In this document: positions 18,175 to 29,353 of the stretch, one piece after another
How positions within the stretch are numbered: position 1 is the stretch's first letter
Layout of the letters: each line of letters opens with the position of its first letter
Origin: Erythrobacter dokdonensis DSW-74
Lineage (GTDB): Bacteria; Pseudomonadota; Alphaproteobacteria; Sphingomonadales; Sphingomonadaceae
NCBI RefSeq assembly: GCF_001677335.1
Contig: NZ_LZYB01000001.1
Coordinates: 558,001-622,000, forward strand
DNA: 64,000 nt
Direction of reading: 5' to 3'
Program-made: the position numbers and the translations under genes
Notes under the pieces: model-generated
Told to the model about the DNA's origin: nothing
The model's database searches: none
What the model saw: the letters and a program-made list of their open reading frames with translations, nothing else

Positions 18175-19811
18175 ACGCGGTGCTGCTGGAAACGCTGGCC
18201 TGGACCGGCGTGCTGATTGCGCTGGTGCTGGTATTGCGCCGGCCGGTGGCTCGGGCTTGCGGACCGCAATGCGCCTATGCGCTGTGGGCGCTGCCGCTGG
18301 TCCGCCTGTTGCTGCCGCCCCTGACACTGCCCGCATGGATGGCGCCGGCCATGCCGGCAGCCGACCCGCTGCCCGAAGGCGAGGTCGTGGCGATGCCGGT
18401 TGAGGTGGTTGCGGATGTCGCGCCTGCCGCTGCGGGCTTTGATGTATTCGCCGCGCTGGCGGGACTGCCGCTGGCCGAGGGGTTGCTGCTGGTCTGGCTT
18501 GGCGGGGCCGGTGTATTCATGTGCCGCCGGTTCGCTGCCTATTTCACCTTGCGCGATGATCTGTTGGCCGAGGGGCGCGAGGTCGGCCGCGTGCCCGGGC
18601 GACTGGGTGCGATCCGGCTGGTGGAAACACCCGGCACGCCTGCGCCGCTTGCCTTCGGCGTGCTTGATCCGGTGATCGCCCTGCCGCCCGGCTTCATGGC
18701 GCTGCCCGACCGCCGCGCGCGCGACCTCGCGCTGGCGCATGAACTGGCGCATCACCGCGGCCTGGATCTGCTGGTGAATATCCTCGTGCAGCCGCTGTTC
18801 GCGCTGCACTGGTTCAATCCGCTCGGCCATTACGGCTGGCTGGCGCTGCGGCGCGACCAGGAGGCAGCCTGCGATGCGCGGGTGATTGCCCATGCCACCC
18901 ACGAGGAACGCGCTGCCTATGCCCGCCTGATCGCCGGGTTTGCCGCCGGTCCGAATCTCGCAATCGCCGCCCCGATGGCCTGTCCCGTGCTGGGCGAGAA
19001 GTCGATCATTCAACGTTTAAGGAGCCTGTCGATGTCCAACCTTTCCCTTCGCCGCCGTCTGGTCGGTCGCGCGCTGCTTGGCGCGGGGCTGCTCGCCCTG
19101 CCGCTGACGGCCAGCATCAGCTATGCCGCCTCCGATCCCGGGCAGCCTGCCGCCGCCCCCACGCCGCCCGCACCGCCGGCTGTCGCCGAGCCCCCGAGCG
19201 CGCCAGAGCCGGTCGAGGCACCCGAGGCACCGGCCGCGCCCGAGGTTCGCGAGAAGCGTTCCACTTTCGTGTTCATCGATCCCGACCGCGAAATCGAGGA
19301 GGGCGAGGGGCTGACCGTAACCCGGCGCATCGAGCGCGGCGACGATGGCAAGGAACGCCATATCCGCCTGGTGCGCATTGGCGGACCTCAGGGCGAGGTG
19401 ATTGCCGAGGATCAAAGCGCGGAAGGCAAGGTGACCTGGGAGGAGCGCGAGGCATTCGTGATCGAGTGGCGCGAAGGCATGGCCGAGGCCGGCAAGGCGC
19501 TTGCCGAGATGCGCGAGGCGCGCCGCAAGGCCTTTGCCGAAGCCGGTGCGGCACGGGCCGAGGCGCCCACCGTCATGGTGCTGAAGGATTGCAGTTCCTC
19601 GTTTAGCGGTGAGGCCGAGGTCATCGATGGCAAGGGCGGCAAGAAGACCATCATGATCTGCCAGCCCCGCATCCCCGCGACGGCCAGGCTCGGCCTCGAG
19701 CAGGCCCGCGCCGAGATCGCCAGTGACAAGGATATTCCCGAAGCGACCCGCAAGAAGGTGCTCGAAACGCTCGATCGCCAGATCGCCCGCTGGAAGGAAA
19801 AGGAGGGCTGA
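18171..19811 (+). CDS. M56-family (BlaR1-like) membrane metallopeptidase
   Basis: A 546-aa membrane protease expected to signal to the adjacent BlaI-type repressor. N-terminal helices (about 1-20, 38-52 and 95-120) precede the zinc site HELAHH (His190, Glu191, His194), then RRDQEAACDARVIAHATHEE carrying the third ligand region. A further helix near 300-317 (LVGRALLGAGLLALPLTASI) leads into a Pro/Ala-rich linker and a charged C-terminal domain of about 190 residues rich in Glu, Arg and Lys. BlaR1's penicillin-binding sensor domain is absent, so the sensed signal is unknown. The start overlaps the repressor stop by 4 bp. Confidence 0.88.
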   Translation: MNAVLLETLAWTGVLIALVLVLRRPVARACGPQCAYALWALPLVRLLLPPLTLPAWMAPAMPAADPLPEGEVVAMPVEVVADVAPAAAGFDVFAALAGLPLAEGLLLVWLGGAGVFMCRRFAAYFTLRDDLLAEGREVGRVPGRLGAIRLVETPGTPAPLAFGVLDPVIALPPGFMALPDRRARDLALAHELAHHRGLDLLVNILVQPLFALHWFNPLGHYGWLALRRDQEAACDARVIAHATHEERAAYARLIAGFAAGPNLAIAAPMACPVLGEKSIIQRLRSLSMSNLSLRRRLVGRALLGAGLLALPLTASISYAASDPGQPAAAPTPPAPPAVAEPPSAPEPVEAPEAPAAPEVREKRSTFVFIDPDREIEEGEGLTVTRRIERGDDGKERHIRLVRIGGPQGEVIAEDQSAEGKVTWEEREAFVIEWREGMAEAGKALAEMREARRKAFAEAGAARAEAPTVMVLKDCSSSFSGEAEVIDGKGGKKTIMICQPRIPATARLGLEQARAEIASDKDIPEATRKKVLETLDRQIARWKEKEG

Positions 19812-19819
19812 TGCCGGGC

Positions 19820-19837
19820 AGGGCGGAGCGGCGCCCT
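19820..19837. terminator. Possible short hairpin between convergent genes
   Basis: AGGGCG (19820-19825) can pair with CGCCCT (19832-19837) across a 6-base loop, 9 bp after the M56 stop and reaching the stop of the opposing gene. The stem is short and no T-run follows, so this is a weak call. Confidence 0.3.
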
Positions 19838-20369
19838 ACCTTTCGCCCTCTGCCGCCTTGGGCCGCGCGGGATATTCGCATCCCCGCCCCATCCCGAGAC
19901 CCTTGAGGAAGCTGCGCCGCACCATTCCCGCAGTATAGGCGGCGCGCAGGGCGCGGTCATTGCTGGCCGCGCCCGTCACTTCGCGCAGGATGCTCCGGAA
20001 GGGGATCATCGAGCCGACCATCTTCTGGCCGATCCGCCCGGCATTGATCCGGCGACCTTCCTCGTCCACCGCGATATCGTAATCTGCGCCCAGCACCTGA
20101 TCGAGCGCGGCAATGTCGGCGACGATGGCATTGCAGTCCCTCAACCGCGCGGTCTCGTACGGGTTTTCGACCGCGACCCGCAGCGGCTCGGGAACGTCGC
20201 GCGGGTCGATGTTGAGATCGCGCAAGGGGGTCTTGGCGACTTCCTCGACATCGGGATCGGGCATGACCTGCGCCGACGCGGGCAGGCCTGCCAACAGCGC
20301 CAGCAGCGCCGCCGCCACCGGCACGAGCGTGCTAGGAGCCTTCGAAAAAGACTTCGCAGGCTGAATCAT
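19836..20369 (-). CDS. Secreted hypothetical protein
   Basis: A 177-aa protein with a probable signal peptide (STLVPVAAALLALLAGLPAS, then AQ). The mature part contains DPDVEEVAKTPLRDLNI, NPYETARLRDCNAIVADIAA and GSMIPFRSILREVTGA, which suggests an alpha-helical periplasmic protein with two cysteines. I do not recognise a named family. The ATG at 20369 is preceded by GGAGAGCAG and lies 38 bp inside the upstream YpfJ-type protease gene on the same strand, so the two are coupled and may act together at the envelope. Confidence 0.7.
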   Translation of the reverse strand: MIQPAKSFSKAPSTLVPVAAALLALLAGLPASAQVMPDPDVEEVAKTPLRDLNIDPRDVPEPLRVAVENPYETARLRDCNAIVADIAALDQVLGADYDIAVDEEGRRINAGRIGQKMVGSMIPFRSILREVTGAASNDRALRAAYTAGMVRRSFLKGLGMGRGCEYPARPKAAEGER

Positions 20370-21201
20370 CTCTGCTCTCCAGTCCCCGACGCAGCGCTGC
20401 CATCCGCTGGCGGCTCGTGCCGTGGGTGAAACTTTCCGGATTGATGCGCTGTCCGGCGCCGCGTTGCAGGGTATCATCGCCGATCGCGCTGGCGGCGGCG
20501 AGGCCTTCTTCCAGATCGCCCCGCTCGATCCTCTCGCGGTTCTTGCCCGCCCACATTCCGGCATAGCAATCGGCCTGCAATTCCATCGCCACCTGCAAGC
20601 GGTTGGCAGCGCCCGGATTGCGCTGCTGCGCCGCGCGGACCTCGCGCGCCCGGCCGGTAAGGTTCTGCACGTGGTGGCCGTATTCATGCGCGATCACGTA
20701 AAGCCGCGCGAAGTCACCGCCGGTTCCCGACATCTGCGCCAGCTGGTCGTAGAAGCTGGTATCAATGTAGATGCCCTTGTCCGCCGGGCAATAGAACGGC
20801 CCCGCCGCCGATGAGGCGCTGCCGCAGCCGCGCGTGGTGACCCTTCCGTCACGATAGAGATCGAGCACCGGACGCTCGAAGGGAATGCCGTTGCGCTCGA
20901 AGGTCGCCTCCCACGTGGCGTTGAGGCTGGCGAGCGCGGCGCAGGCCTCGTTCGCATAGGCGCTGCTGGCGCAGACCTCGTCCTCGCTCATGTCCTGACC
21001 GGTCCCGTTGCCGACCGGAGCGGTCTGCTGCTGGACACTGTCGATCACGCCGATGGTCTGCATCGGGTCGAGCCCGAAGACCAGCGCGCCGACGAGCGCG
21101 ATGACCAGCGTGCCGCAGCCGATTCCGCCCGCGCGGCGCATCCCGCCGCCGCCGCTCGAACGCACATCGATATCCGAACTGTCATAGGGGCCAAGCCGCA
21201 T
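20332..21201 (-). CDS. Neutral zinc metallopeptidase (YpfJ family)
   Basis: A 289-aa protein of the putative neutral zinc metallopeptidase family. It has a cytoplasmic Gly-rich start, one helix (about 28-46, GTLVIALVGALVFGLDP), and a conserved domain with the zinc site LYVIAHEYGHHVQN and the downstream MELQADCYAGMWAG that supplies the third ligand. YFCPAD-type (here FYCPADKGIYIDTSFYDQL) and the C-terminal FTHGTSRQRMAALRRGLES are also characteristic. The substrate is unknown. The start at 21201 (MRLGPYDSSD) fits the family; longer frames upstream run antisense to bdhA. It is divergent from the 3-hydroxybutyrate dehydrogenase gene. Confidence 0.9.
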   Translation of the reverse strand: MRLGPYDSSDIDVRSSGGGGMRRAGGIGCGTLVIALVGALVFGLDPMQTIGVIDSVQQQTAPVGNGTGQDMSEDEVCASSAYANEACAALASLNATWEATFERNGIPFERPVLDLYRDGRVTTRGCGSASSAAGPFYCPADKGIYIDTSFYDQLAQMSGTGGDFARLYVIAHEYGHHVQNLTGRAREVRAAQQRNPGAANRLQVAMELQADCYAGMWAGKNRERIERGDLEEGLAAASAIGDDTLQRGAGQRINPESFTHGTSRQRMAALRRGLESRDDSACEVFFEGS

Positions 21202-21297
21202 ACCCGTGTCCTCCCGCCCGTTCAAATCGCTGGACAGCCGCTTATCCCGCGGCAAAAGCGATATCCGATCATCGTACAAGTGCAGGAGTTGCCGCCA

Positions 21298-22046
21298 ATG
21301 CTCAAGGAAAAGCGCGCTCTGGTGACCGGCTCGACCTCCGGAATCGGGCTTGCGATCGCCCGGGCGCTGGCGGCCGAGGGAGCGCAGGTGATCCTCAACG
21401 GGCTGGGCGATGCGGACGCCATCGCCGCGCTGTGCGAGGAACTTGGGGCGAGTTACAACGGCGCCAACCTGATGGACCCGCAGGCGATTGCGCGGATGAT
21501 GGACGAGATCGGCCCGGTCGATATCCTGGTCAATAATGCCGGGATGCAGCATGTTGCCCCCATCGAGGATTTCCCGCCCGATAAATGGGACGCGATCATC
21601 GCGCTCAATCTGTCGGCGGCGTTCCATACCACGCGCCTTGCCGTGCCGGGGATGAAGGCGCGGGGATGGGGCCGGATCATCGCCACCGCCAGCGCGCACT
21701 CGCTCACCGCCTCGCCGTTCAAGAGTGCCTATGTCGCGGCCAAGCACGCCATGGCGGGTTTCACCAAGACCATCGCGCTGGAGCTGGCGACCCACGGCAT
21801 CACCGCCAACTGCATCTCGCCGGGCTATGTCTGGACCCCGCTGGTGGAGAACCAGATCCCCGACACCATGGCGGCGCGCGGCATGACCCGCGAGCAGGTG
21901 ATGAACGATGTGCTGCTGGCCAAGCAGCCGACCAAGGAGTTCATCCAGCCCGAAGATGTCGCCGCGCTGGCGCTGTTCCTGTGCAGCGATGCGGCGCGCG
22001 GCATTACCGGGGCGAACTATTCGATCGACGGAGGCTGGACCGCCGA

Positions 22047-22050
<4 letters not shown>
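21298..22050 (+). CDS. bdhA: 3-hydroxybutyrate dehydrogenase
   Basis: A 250-aa SDR enzyme that interconverts (R)-3-hydroxybutyrate and acetoacetate with NAD, linking polyhydroxybutyrate or ketone body use to acetyl-CoA. It shows TGSTSGIG, NNAGMQHVAPIEDFP, catalytic Ser in TASAHSL, YVAAKHAM and the diagnostic C-terminal half LAKQPTKEFIQPEDVAALAL, ending NYSIDGGWTAE. MLKEKRALVTG at 21298 is preceded by GCAGGAG 9 bp upstream; an in-frame ATG at 21280 lies before that site. The stop overlaps the M28 peptidase start (ATGA). Confidence 0.9.
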
Positions 22051-25093
<3,043 letters not shown>

Positions 25094-25102
25094 GGTCTCG
25101 AC

Positions 25103-26281
25103 ATGACACCCGCCGCTAGAGTCCAGGCGGCGATCGAGCTGCTCGATACCATCATTGCGTCTGCGCGCGGCAAAGGCGCACCTGCCGACCGCATCATTGC
25201 CGACTACTTCCGCGCCCGCCGCTATGCCGGATCCAAGGACCGGCGCGCTCTGCGCGATCTGGTCTACCGCGCGATCCGGCTGTGCGGGCCGGTGCCCCAA
25301 AGCGGGCGGGCGGCGATGCTGGCAGTGGCGGGGCAGGACGAGGCGGTAGCTGTGCTGTTTGACGGATCCGCCCACGGCCCCGCGCCGCGCGCCGAGGGCG
25401 AGCCTGTGGCGAAGACCGGTCTTGCTCCCAAATGGCTTGCCGCCACCTTGCGCGCTTCCGGTCTTGGCGGGCGCGAGATTGCCGCGCTGATGGAGCGCGC
25501 GCCGCTCGATGTGCGGGTCAACGCGCTCAAGGCCGACCGCGCCGCCCTCGTCCTGCCCGAAGCGGGCGAACCGCTCGCCGCGCCTCAGGGGTTGCGCTTC
25601 CCCTCGGGCACCCAGGTCGAAGCATGGGAGGCCTACCGCGAAGGCCTGATCGAGGTGCAGGACCTTGGCAGCCAGCTGATCGTCGAGGCGCTGCCGGTGG
25701 GGCAGGGCGATACCATCATCGACCTGTGCGCGGGCGGGGGCGGCAAGACGCTGGCGCTTGCGGCACGCTTGAACAATGCGGCGTGCATCATCGCTGCCGA
25801 CACCGACAAGCGCCGCCTCGGCAATCTTGCTCCCCGCGCTGCGAGGGCAGGAGCAGCGGTGGATCATACGGTACTGCTTGATCCGGGCCGCGAGATGAGA
25901 GCGTTGGGCGGCTTTGCGGGCAAGGCCGATCACGTGCTGGTCGATGCGCCGTGCTCGGGCAGCGGGACGTGGCGGCGCAGCCCCGAAGGGCGCTGGCGAC
26001 TCGACCCTACGGAACTCGCCCGCCTTAACCAACTTCAGGACCATGTGCTCGATCTTGCCGCGCAGCTGGTGCGGCCGGGCGGCTCGGTCAGCTTCGTCAC
26101 GTGCTCGCTGCTCGATGCTGAAGGGGCAGACCGGATCCCCGCCTTCCTCGCCCGCCACCCCGGTTGGCGCGCCGAAGCGCTGGCCCTCCCGCTCGGGCGC
26201 GCGCGCGGTGCAGGCTGGAGGCTTGACCCGTTTCATGACGGTACGGACGGTTTTTTCGTCGCGGGCTTGCGTTCACCATGA
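25103..26281 (+). CDS. RsmB/NOP-family RNA (cytosine-5) methyltransferase
   Basis: A 392-aa SAM-dependent RNA m5C methyltransferase of the RsmB/NOP2 group. An N-terminal NusB-like helical region (about 1-130) precedes the catalytic domain: QDLGSQLIVEALPVGQGDTI, IDLCAGGGGKTLALAARL (SAM motif I), the motif IV VDAPCSGSGTWRRSPEGR with one catalytic Cys, and SFVTCSLLDAEG with the second. The second Cys normally sits in a TCS motif, present here. The rRNA target cannot be told from sequence alone. It is likely in a unit with guaB, and its stop is close to the TPR gene. Confidence 0.9.
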   Translation: MTPAARVQAAIELLDTIIASARGKGAPADRIIADYFRARRYAGSKDRRALRDLVYRAIRLCGPVPQSGRAAMLAVAGQDEAVAVLFDGSAHGPAPRAEGEPVAKTGLAPKWLAATLRASGLGGREIAALMERAPLDVRVNALKADRAALVLPEAGEPLAAPQGLRFPSGTQVEAWEAYREGLIEVQDLGSQLIVEALPVGQGDTIIDLCAGGGGKTLALAARLNNAACIIAADTDKRRLGNLAPRAARAGAAVDHTVLLDPGREMRALGGFAGKADHVLVDAPCSGSGTWRRSPEGRWRLDPTELARLNQLQDHVLDLAAQLVRPGGSVSFVTCSLLDAEGADRIPAFLARHPGWRAEALALPLGRARGAGWRLDPFHDGTDGFFVAGLRSP

Positions 26282-26343
26282 TAGTGTGGCCACTTATGGC
26301 CCAGACTTCCGGTTCCCGGTCTCTTGCACTGAAGGAGCTTCTG

Positions 26344-26841
26344 ATGCGTTTCGCGCCTGCTGCCGCCGCCCTTTCGCTATGCTTTGCGATGACCGCGAGC
26401 ATTACCAGCGCCGGCCGCAGCGAAACGACCGATCCGCGCGCCTCGGCGCTGATCGCCCAGGGTCAGGCAGCGCTCGATGCCGGTGAAACCCAGGCCGCGG
26501 TCGATGCCTTCGAGGCCGCACTTGCGGTCGATCCGGGCCACACCCCGATCTATATCGACCTAGCCGAGGCCGCACGCCAGGCGGGGCTTCAAGGCAAGGC
26601 GATCCGCTATTACCGTGAGGCGCTGGAGCGCGAACCGGGCAACTTCGCCGCGATTTCGGGCGAAGGCGCGGCGCTGGTGGAAAAGGGCGCGGTGGAAAAG
26701 GCCAAGCGCAATCTTGCCCGCCTGCAAAGCCTGTGCGGCGAGACCTGCCCCGAAACCCTCGCGCTGGAAACCTCGATCGCGCGGGGCGGGCAGACCCGCT
26801 TCGCCGCCGAGACCGGCCAGGCTGCCGCCTCGAGCAACTGA
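26344..26841 (+). CDS. Secreted TPR protein
   Basis: A 165-aa periplasmic protein with a signal peptide (RFAPAAAALSLCFAMTASIT) and at least two tetratricopeptide repeats: ASALIAQGQAALDAGETQAA, then IYIDLAEAARQAGLQGKAIR, with FEAALAVDPGHTP between. The C-terminal helix contains a CGETC pair that could form a disulfide. The start at 26344 is fixed by a strong AAGGAG 6 bp upstream; an in-frame ATG at 26278 overlaps the previous gene. It ends 4 bp before the convergent rppH stop. Confidence 0.85.
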   Translation: MRFAPAAAALSLCFAMTASITSAGRSETTDPRASALIAQGQAALDAGETQAAVDAFEAALAVDPGHTPIYIDLAEAARQAGLQGKAIRYYREALEREPGNFAAISGEGAALVEKGAVEKAKRNLARLQSLCGETCPETLALETSIARGGQTRFAAETGQAAASSN

Positions 26842-26845
26842 TCCT

Positions 26846-27325
26846 TCAGATCAGCGCGCGGAACTCCGCCACCAGTCCCTCGTAAACCGCCCGTTTGAAG
26901 GGCACGATCAGATCGGGCAGCGCCTCGGGCGCGACCCAGCGCCAGGCGTTGAATTCGGGCGGATCGTGGGCTTCGAGGTCGATATCGGCATCGCTCCCGA
27001 GGAACCGGCCAAGGAACCAGTGCTGTTCCTGCCCGCGATACTTGCCCTTCCACACGCGCCCCAGCAATTCGGGCGGCAGGTCGTAGAGATAGGGCCGGGC
27101 GGACTGTGCGATCACGTCGACCATGTGCGCTGCGACGCCCACTTCCTCGTGAAGCTCGCGCAAGGCCGCTTCGCGCACGTCCTCGCCCTTGTCGATCCCG
27201 CCCTGGGGCATCTGCCAGAAGCCGTGGGCGGACGGGTCGATCCGCTGGCCCACAAAGACGAGGCCAGCATGGTTCACCAGCATGAAGCCCGCACAGGGGC
27301 GGTAGGGGAGGCCTTCGGGGTTCAT
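26846..27325 (-). CDS. rppH: RNA pyrophosphohydrolase RppH
   Basis: A 159-aa Nudix enzyme that removes pyrophosphate from the 5' end of triphosphorylated RNA and starts mRNA decay. The opening LPYRPCAGFMLVNHAGLVFV and FWQMPQGGIDKGEDVREAAL give the RppH-type entry to the Nudix box, completed by RELHEEVGV. Conserved C-terminal segments WKGKYRGQEQHWFLGRFLG and FNAWRWVAPEALPDLIVPFK also match. The ATG overlaps the stop of the upstream esterase gene (ATGA), so it is translated in a two-gene unit. Confidence 0.96.
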   Translation of the reverse strand: MNPEGLPYRPCAGFMLVNHAGLVFVGQRIDPSAHGFWQMPQGGIDKGEDVREAALRELHEEVGVAAHMVDVIAQSARPYLYDLPPELLGRVWKGKYRGQEQHWFLGRFLGSDADIDLEAHDPPEFNAWRWVAPEALPDLIVPFKRAVYEGLVAEFRALI

Positions 27326-28272
27326 GCCGGGCTGCCCAGCATGAACTTCATCGCCGCGATCACGCGTTCGAGATCCTTCTGCGTGCTCGGCACGGCTGCG
27401 CGCAGGTTGGTGAAGCTATGCGTCACCCCGCGCATTTCGAGGAACACCACATCGCGCCCGGCATCGACCAGCGCGCGGGCATAGGCGCGGCCCGAATCGC
27501 GGATCGGATCGAGGCTGGCGGTGGCGACGATGGTCGGCGGGGCATCGCTGTGATCGCCAAGGATCGGGAAGCCGCGCGGGTCGGCGCGGTCGGCATTATA
27601 GGCCGCATCGAAGAAGCCCATGGTGTCGGCGGTGAGCAGGAAACCCTCGGAGAAGGCTGCCATGCTGTCCGAGCCGTTGGCGTCCGCCACCAGCGGGAAG
27701 ATCGGCACTTGCAGCACCACCGGCACGGCAGCGGGGTTTGCGCCCAGAAGCTGGCCGACGACCACGGTCGCATTGCCGCCCGCAGAATCGCCGATGGTGA
27801 TGATGCCGCTTGCGGTGCGGCCGAGTTCTGCGGGGCTGGATGCGACCCAGCGCGTCGCCGCCTCGCAATCGAGGATCGCGGCGGGGAAGGGCGCTTCGGG
27901 CGCGCGGGCATAGTGGACCGCGACCAGCGGCAGGTCCATCAGCGCGGCGATTTCGGTGCAGAGCGCGTGGTGCGTGTCGAGATCCCCGATCACGAAGCCG
28001 CCGCCGTGGTAGAAGACGATCACTGGCGCGGCCTCATCACGGCTTTCGCGCGCGTCGTAGAGGCGCAGGGGAATGTCGCCATTGGGGCCGGGGCACGAAA
28101 GGTCGCGGATCACCGCCAGATCGCGCGCAGGACGATCGGCGAGATTGTGCATCGCCTGATAGGACGCGCGCGCTTCCTCCAGCGTCATGTCGACCAGCTT
28201 GGGCCCGTTCACCTGCGCCATCATGTCGAGGAAGGCCTTCATGTCGGGGCGGATGTAGGGGGTGTCGGTCAT
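27322..28272 (-). CDS. Alpha/beta hydrolase of the hormone-sensitive-lipase type
   Basis: A 316-aa esterase-like enzyme. The HSL-type oxyanion motif HGGGF, the nucleophile elbow IGDSAGGNA and the catalytic Asp/His segments (ASLDPIRDSGRAYARAL, GVTHSF) are all present with normal spacing. A cap-forming N-terminal region (about 1-60) begins MTDTPYIRPDMKAFLDMMAQ. Substrates are likely short-chain esters; the physiological role is unknown. The start at 28272 has GGAGAGACGCAGA before it. rppH begins within its stop codon. Confidence 0.9.
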   Translation of the reverse strand: MTDTPYIRPDMKAFLDMMAQVNGPKLVDMTLEEARASYQAMHNLADRPARDLAVIRDLSCPGPNGDIPLRLYDARESRDEAAPVIVFYHGGGFVIGDLDTHHALCTEIAALMDLPLVAVHYARAPEAPFPAAILDCEAATRWVASSPAELGRTASGIITIGDSAGGNATVVVGQLLGANPAAVPVVLQVPIFPLVADANGSDSMAAFSEGFLLTADTMGFFDAAYNADRADPRGFPILGDHSDAPPTIVATASLDPIRDSGRAYARALVDAGRDVVFLEMRGVTHSFTNLRAAVPSTQKDLERVIAAMKFMLGSPA

Positions 28273-28381
28273 TCTGCGTCTCTCCGGTGGTCTTTGGGCG
28301 CTGCGATAGGCGAGGCAGCGGGACTTTTCCAAGCGCATTTGCGGTTCCATGCGCTGTGCCGCACGGCTAGGCGGGTAAGAT

Positions 28382-29338
28382 ATGGATAATCTGACACATA
28401 GCTTTGTCGGCGCGGTGCTGGGGCAGGCGGGGCTGAAGCGCACCACCGGCCTCGCCATGCCCGCACTCATCATCGGCGCGAACCTGCCTGACGTCGACGC
28501 GGCGTGTTTTTTCTGGCTGGAGGGCACCGAGCACTTGGCCTTCCGCAGAGGCATCACCCACGGCCCGCCCGCGCTGGTGCTGCTGCCTCTGATCTTGGCG
28601 GGGATCTTGTGGGCCTTCGACCGCTGGCAGACCCGGCGCGGAACGCGGCCCGAGGCGCGGCTGCCGGTGCGGTTTGGGTGGCTCTATGGACTAGCCTTCA
28701 TCGGGTGTCTCAGCCACCCGGCGCTCGACTGGCTCAACGTCTACGGCATCCGGCTGCTGGAGCCGTTCTCCTCGCAATGGTTCTATGGCGATACGCTGTT
28801 CATCATCGACCCCTGGCTGTGGGCGCTGCTGATCGGCAGCGTCGGGTGGTCATGGTGGCGGGAAAAGCTCGGCGGCGATCAGCGTCCGATTGCGCGCGGT
28901 GCGATTGCCGTGATGCTGGCCTATATCGGAGTGAACGGGGCTATCACCTGGCTGGATAACGCGACCCGCGGAACGATGACCGAACCCTATCCGAGAGCCT
29001 ATATTGCCGCTCCCCTGCCGCTCACATTCTGGCGTCGCGAACAGATCGCGCAACTGGAGGACGGACGCTGGATTTCGAGCGACTGGAAGGGCAGCGATTT
29101 CGGCTATGGCTATGCCAATTCCGATCAGAGGCAATGTCGCCTGCCTGATTTGACCGAGGCCCGCCGCACCAATAGCCAGCTCGATGCCTTCCTGTTCTGG
29201 TCGCGCGCGCCCTTTGCGAGCCGCGCGGCTGACGGCTCGGTGATCCTCTACGACGCCCGCTTCTACGACCCGCGCGCGCGGGACCGGTTCTCGGTCGCGC
29301 TGCCGGATGTCGAATGCGTGGAACTCTCCGCCGGGTAA
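28382..29338 (+). CDS. YdjM/DUF457-like membrane-bound metal-dependent hydrolase
   Basis: A 318-aa inner-membrane protein. The family signature is MDNLTHSFVGAVLGQAGLKR, then IGANLPDVDAAC, FRRGITHGPPALVLLP and GCLSHPALDWLNVYG, which line up conserved His and Asp residues typical of the YdjM/DUF457 group of predicted metal-dependent hydrolases. At least four membrane helices lie between about residues 60 and 200, followed by a soluble C-terminal domain. The activity is not established. It starts 16 bp upstream of the photolyase gene and is probably co-transcribed with it. Confidence 0.85.
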   Translation: MDNLTHSFVGAVLGQAGLKRTTGLAMPALIIGANLPDVDAACFFWLEGTEHLAFRRGITHGPPALVLLPLILAGILWAFDRWQTRRGTRPEARLPVRFGWLYGLAFIGCLSHPALDWLNVYGIRLLEPFSSQWFYGDTLFIIDPWLWALLIGSVGWSWWREKLGGDQRPIARGAIAVMLAYIGVNGAITWLDNATRGTMTEPYPRAYIAAPLPLTFWRREQIAQLEDGRWISSDWKGSDFGYGYANSDQRQCRLPDLTEARRTNSQLDAFLFWSRAPFASRAADGSVILYDARFYDPRARDRFSVALPDVECVELSAG

Positions 29339-29353
29339 GGCGCTTGAGGCTGC

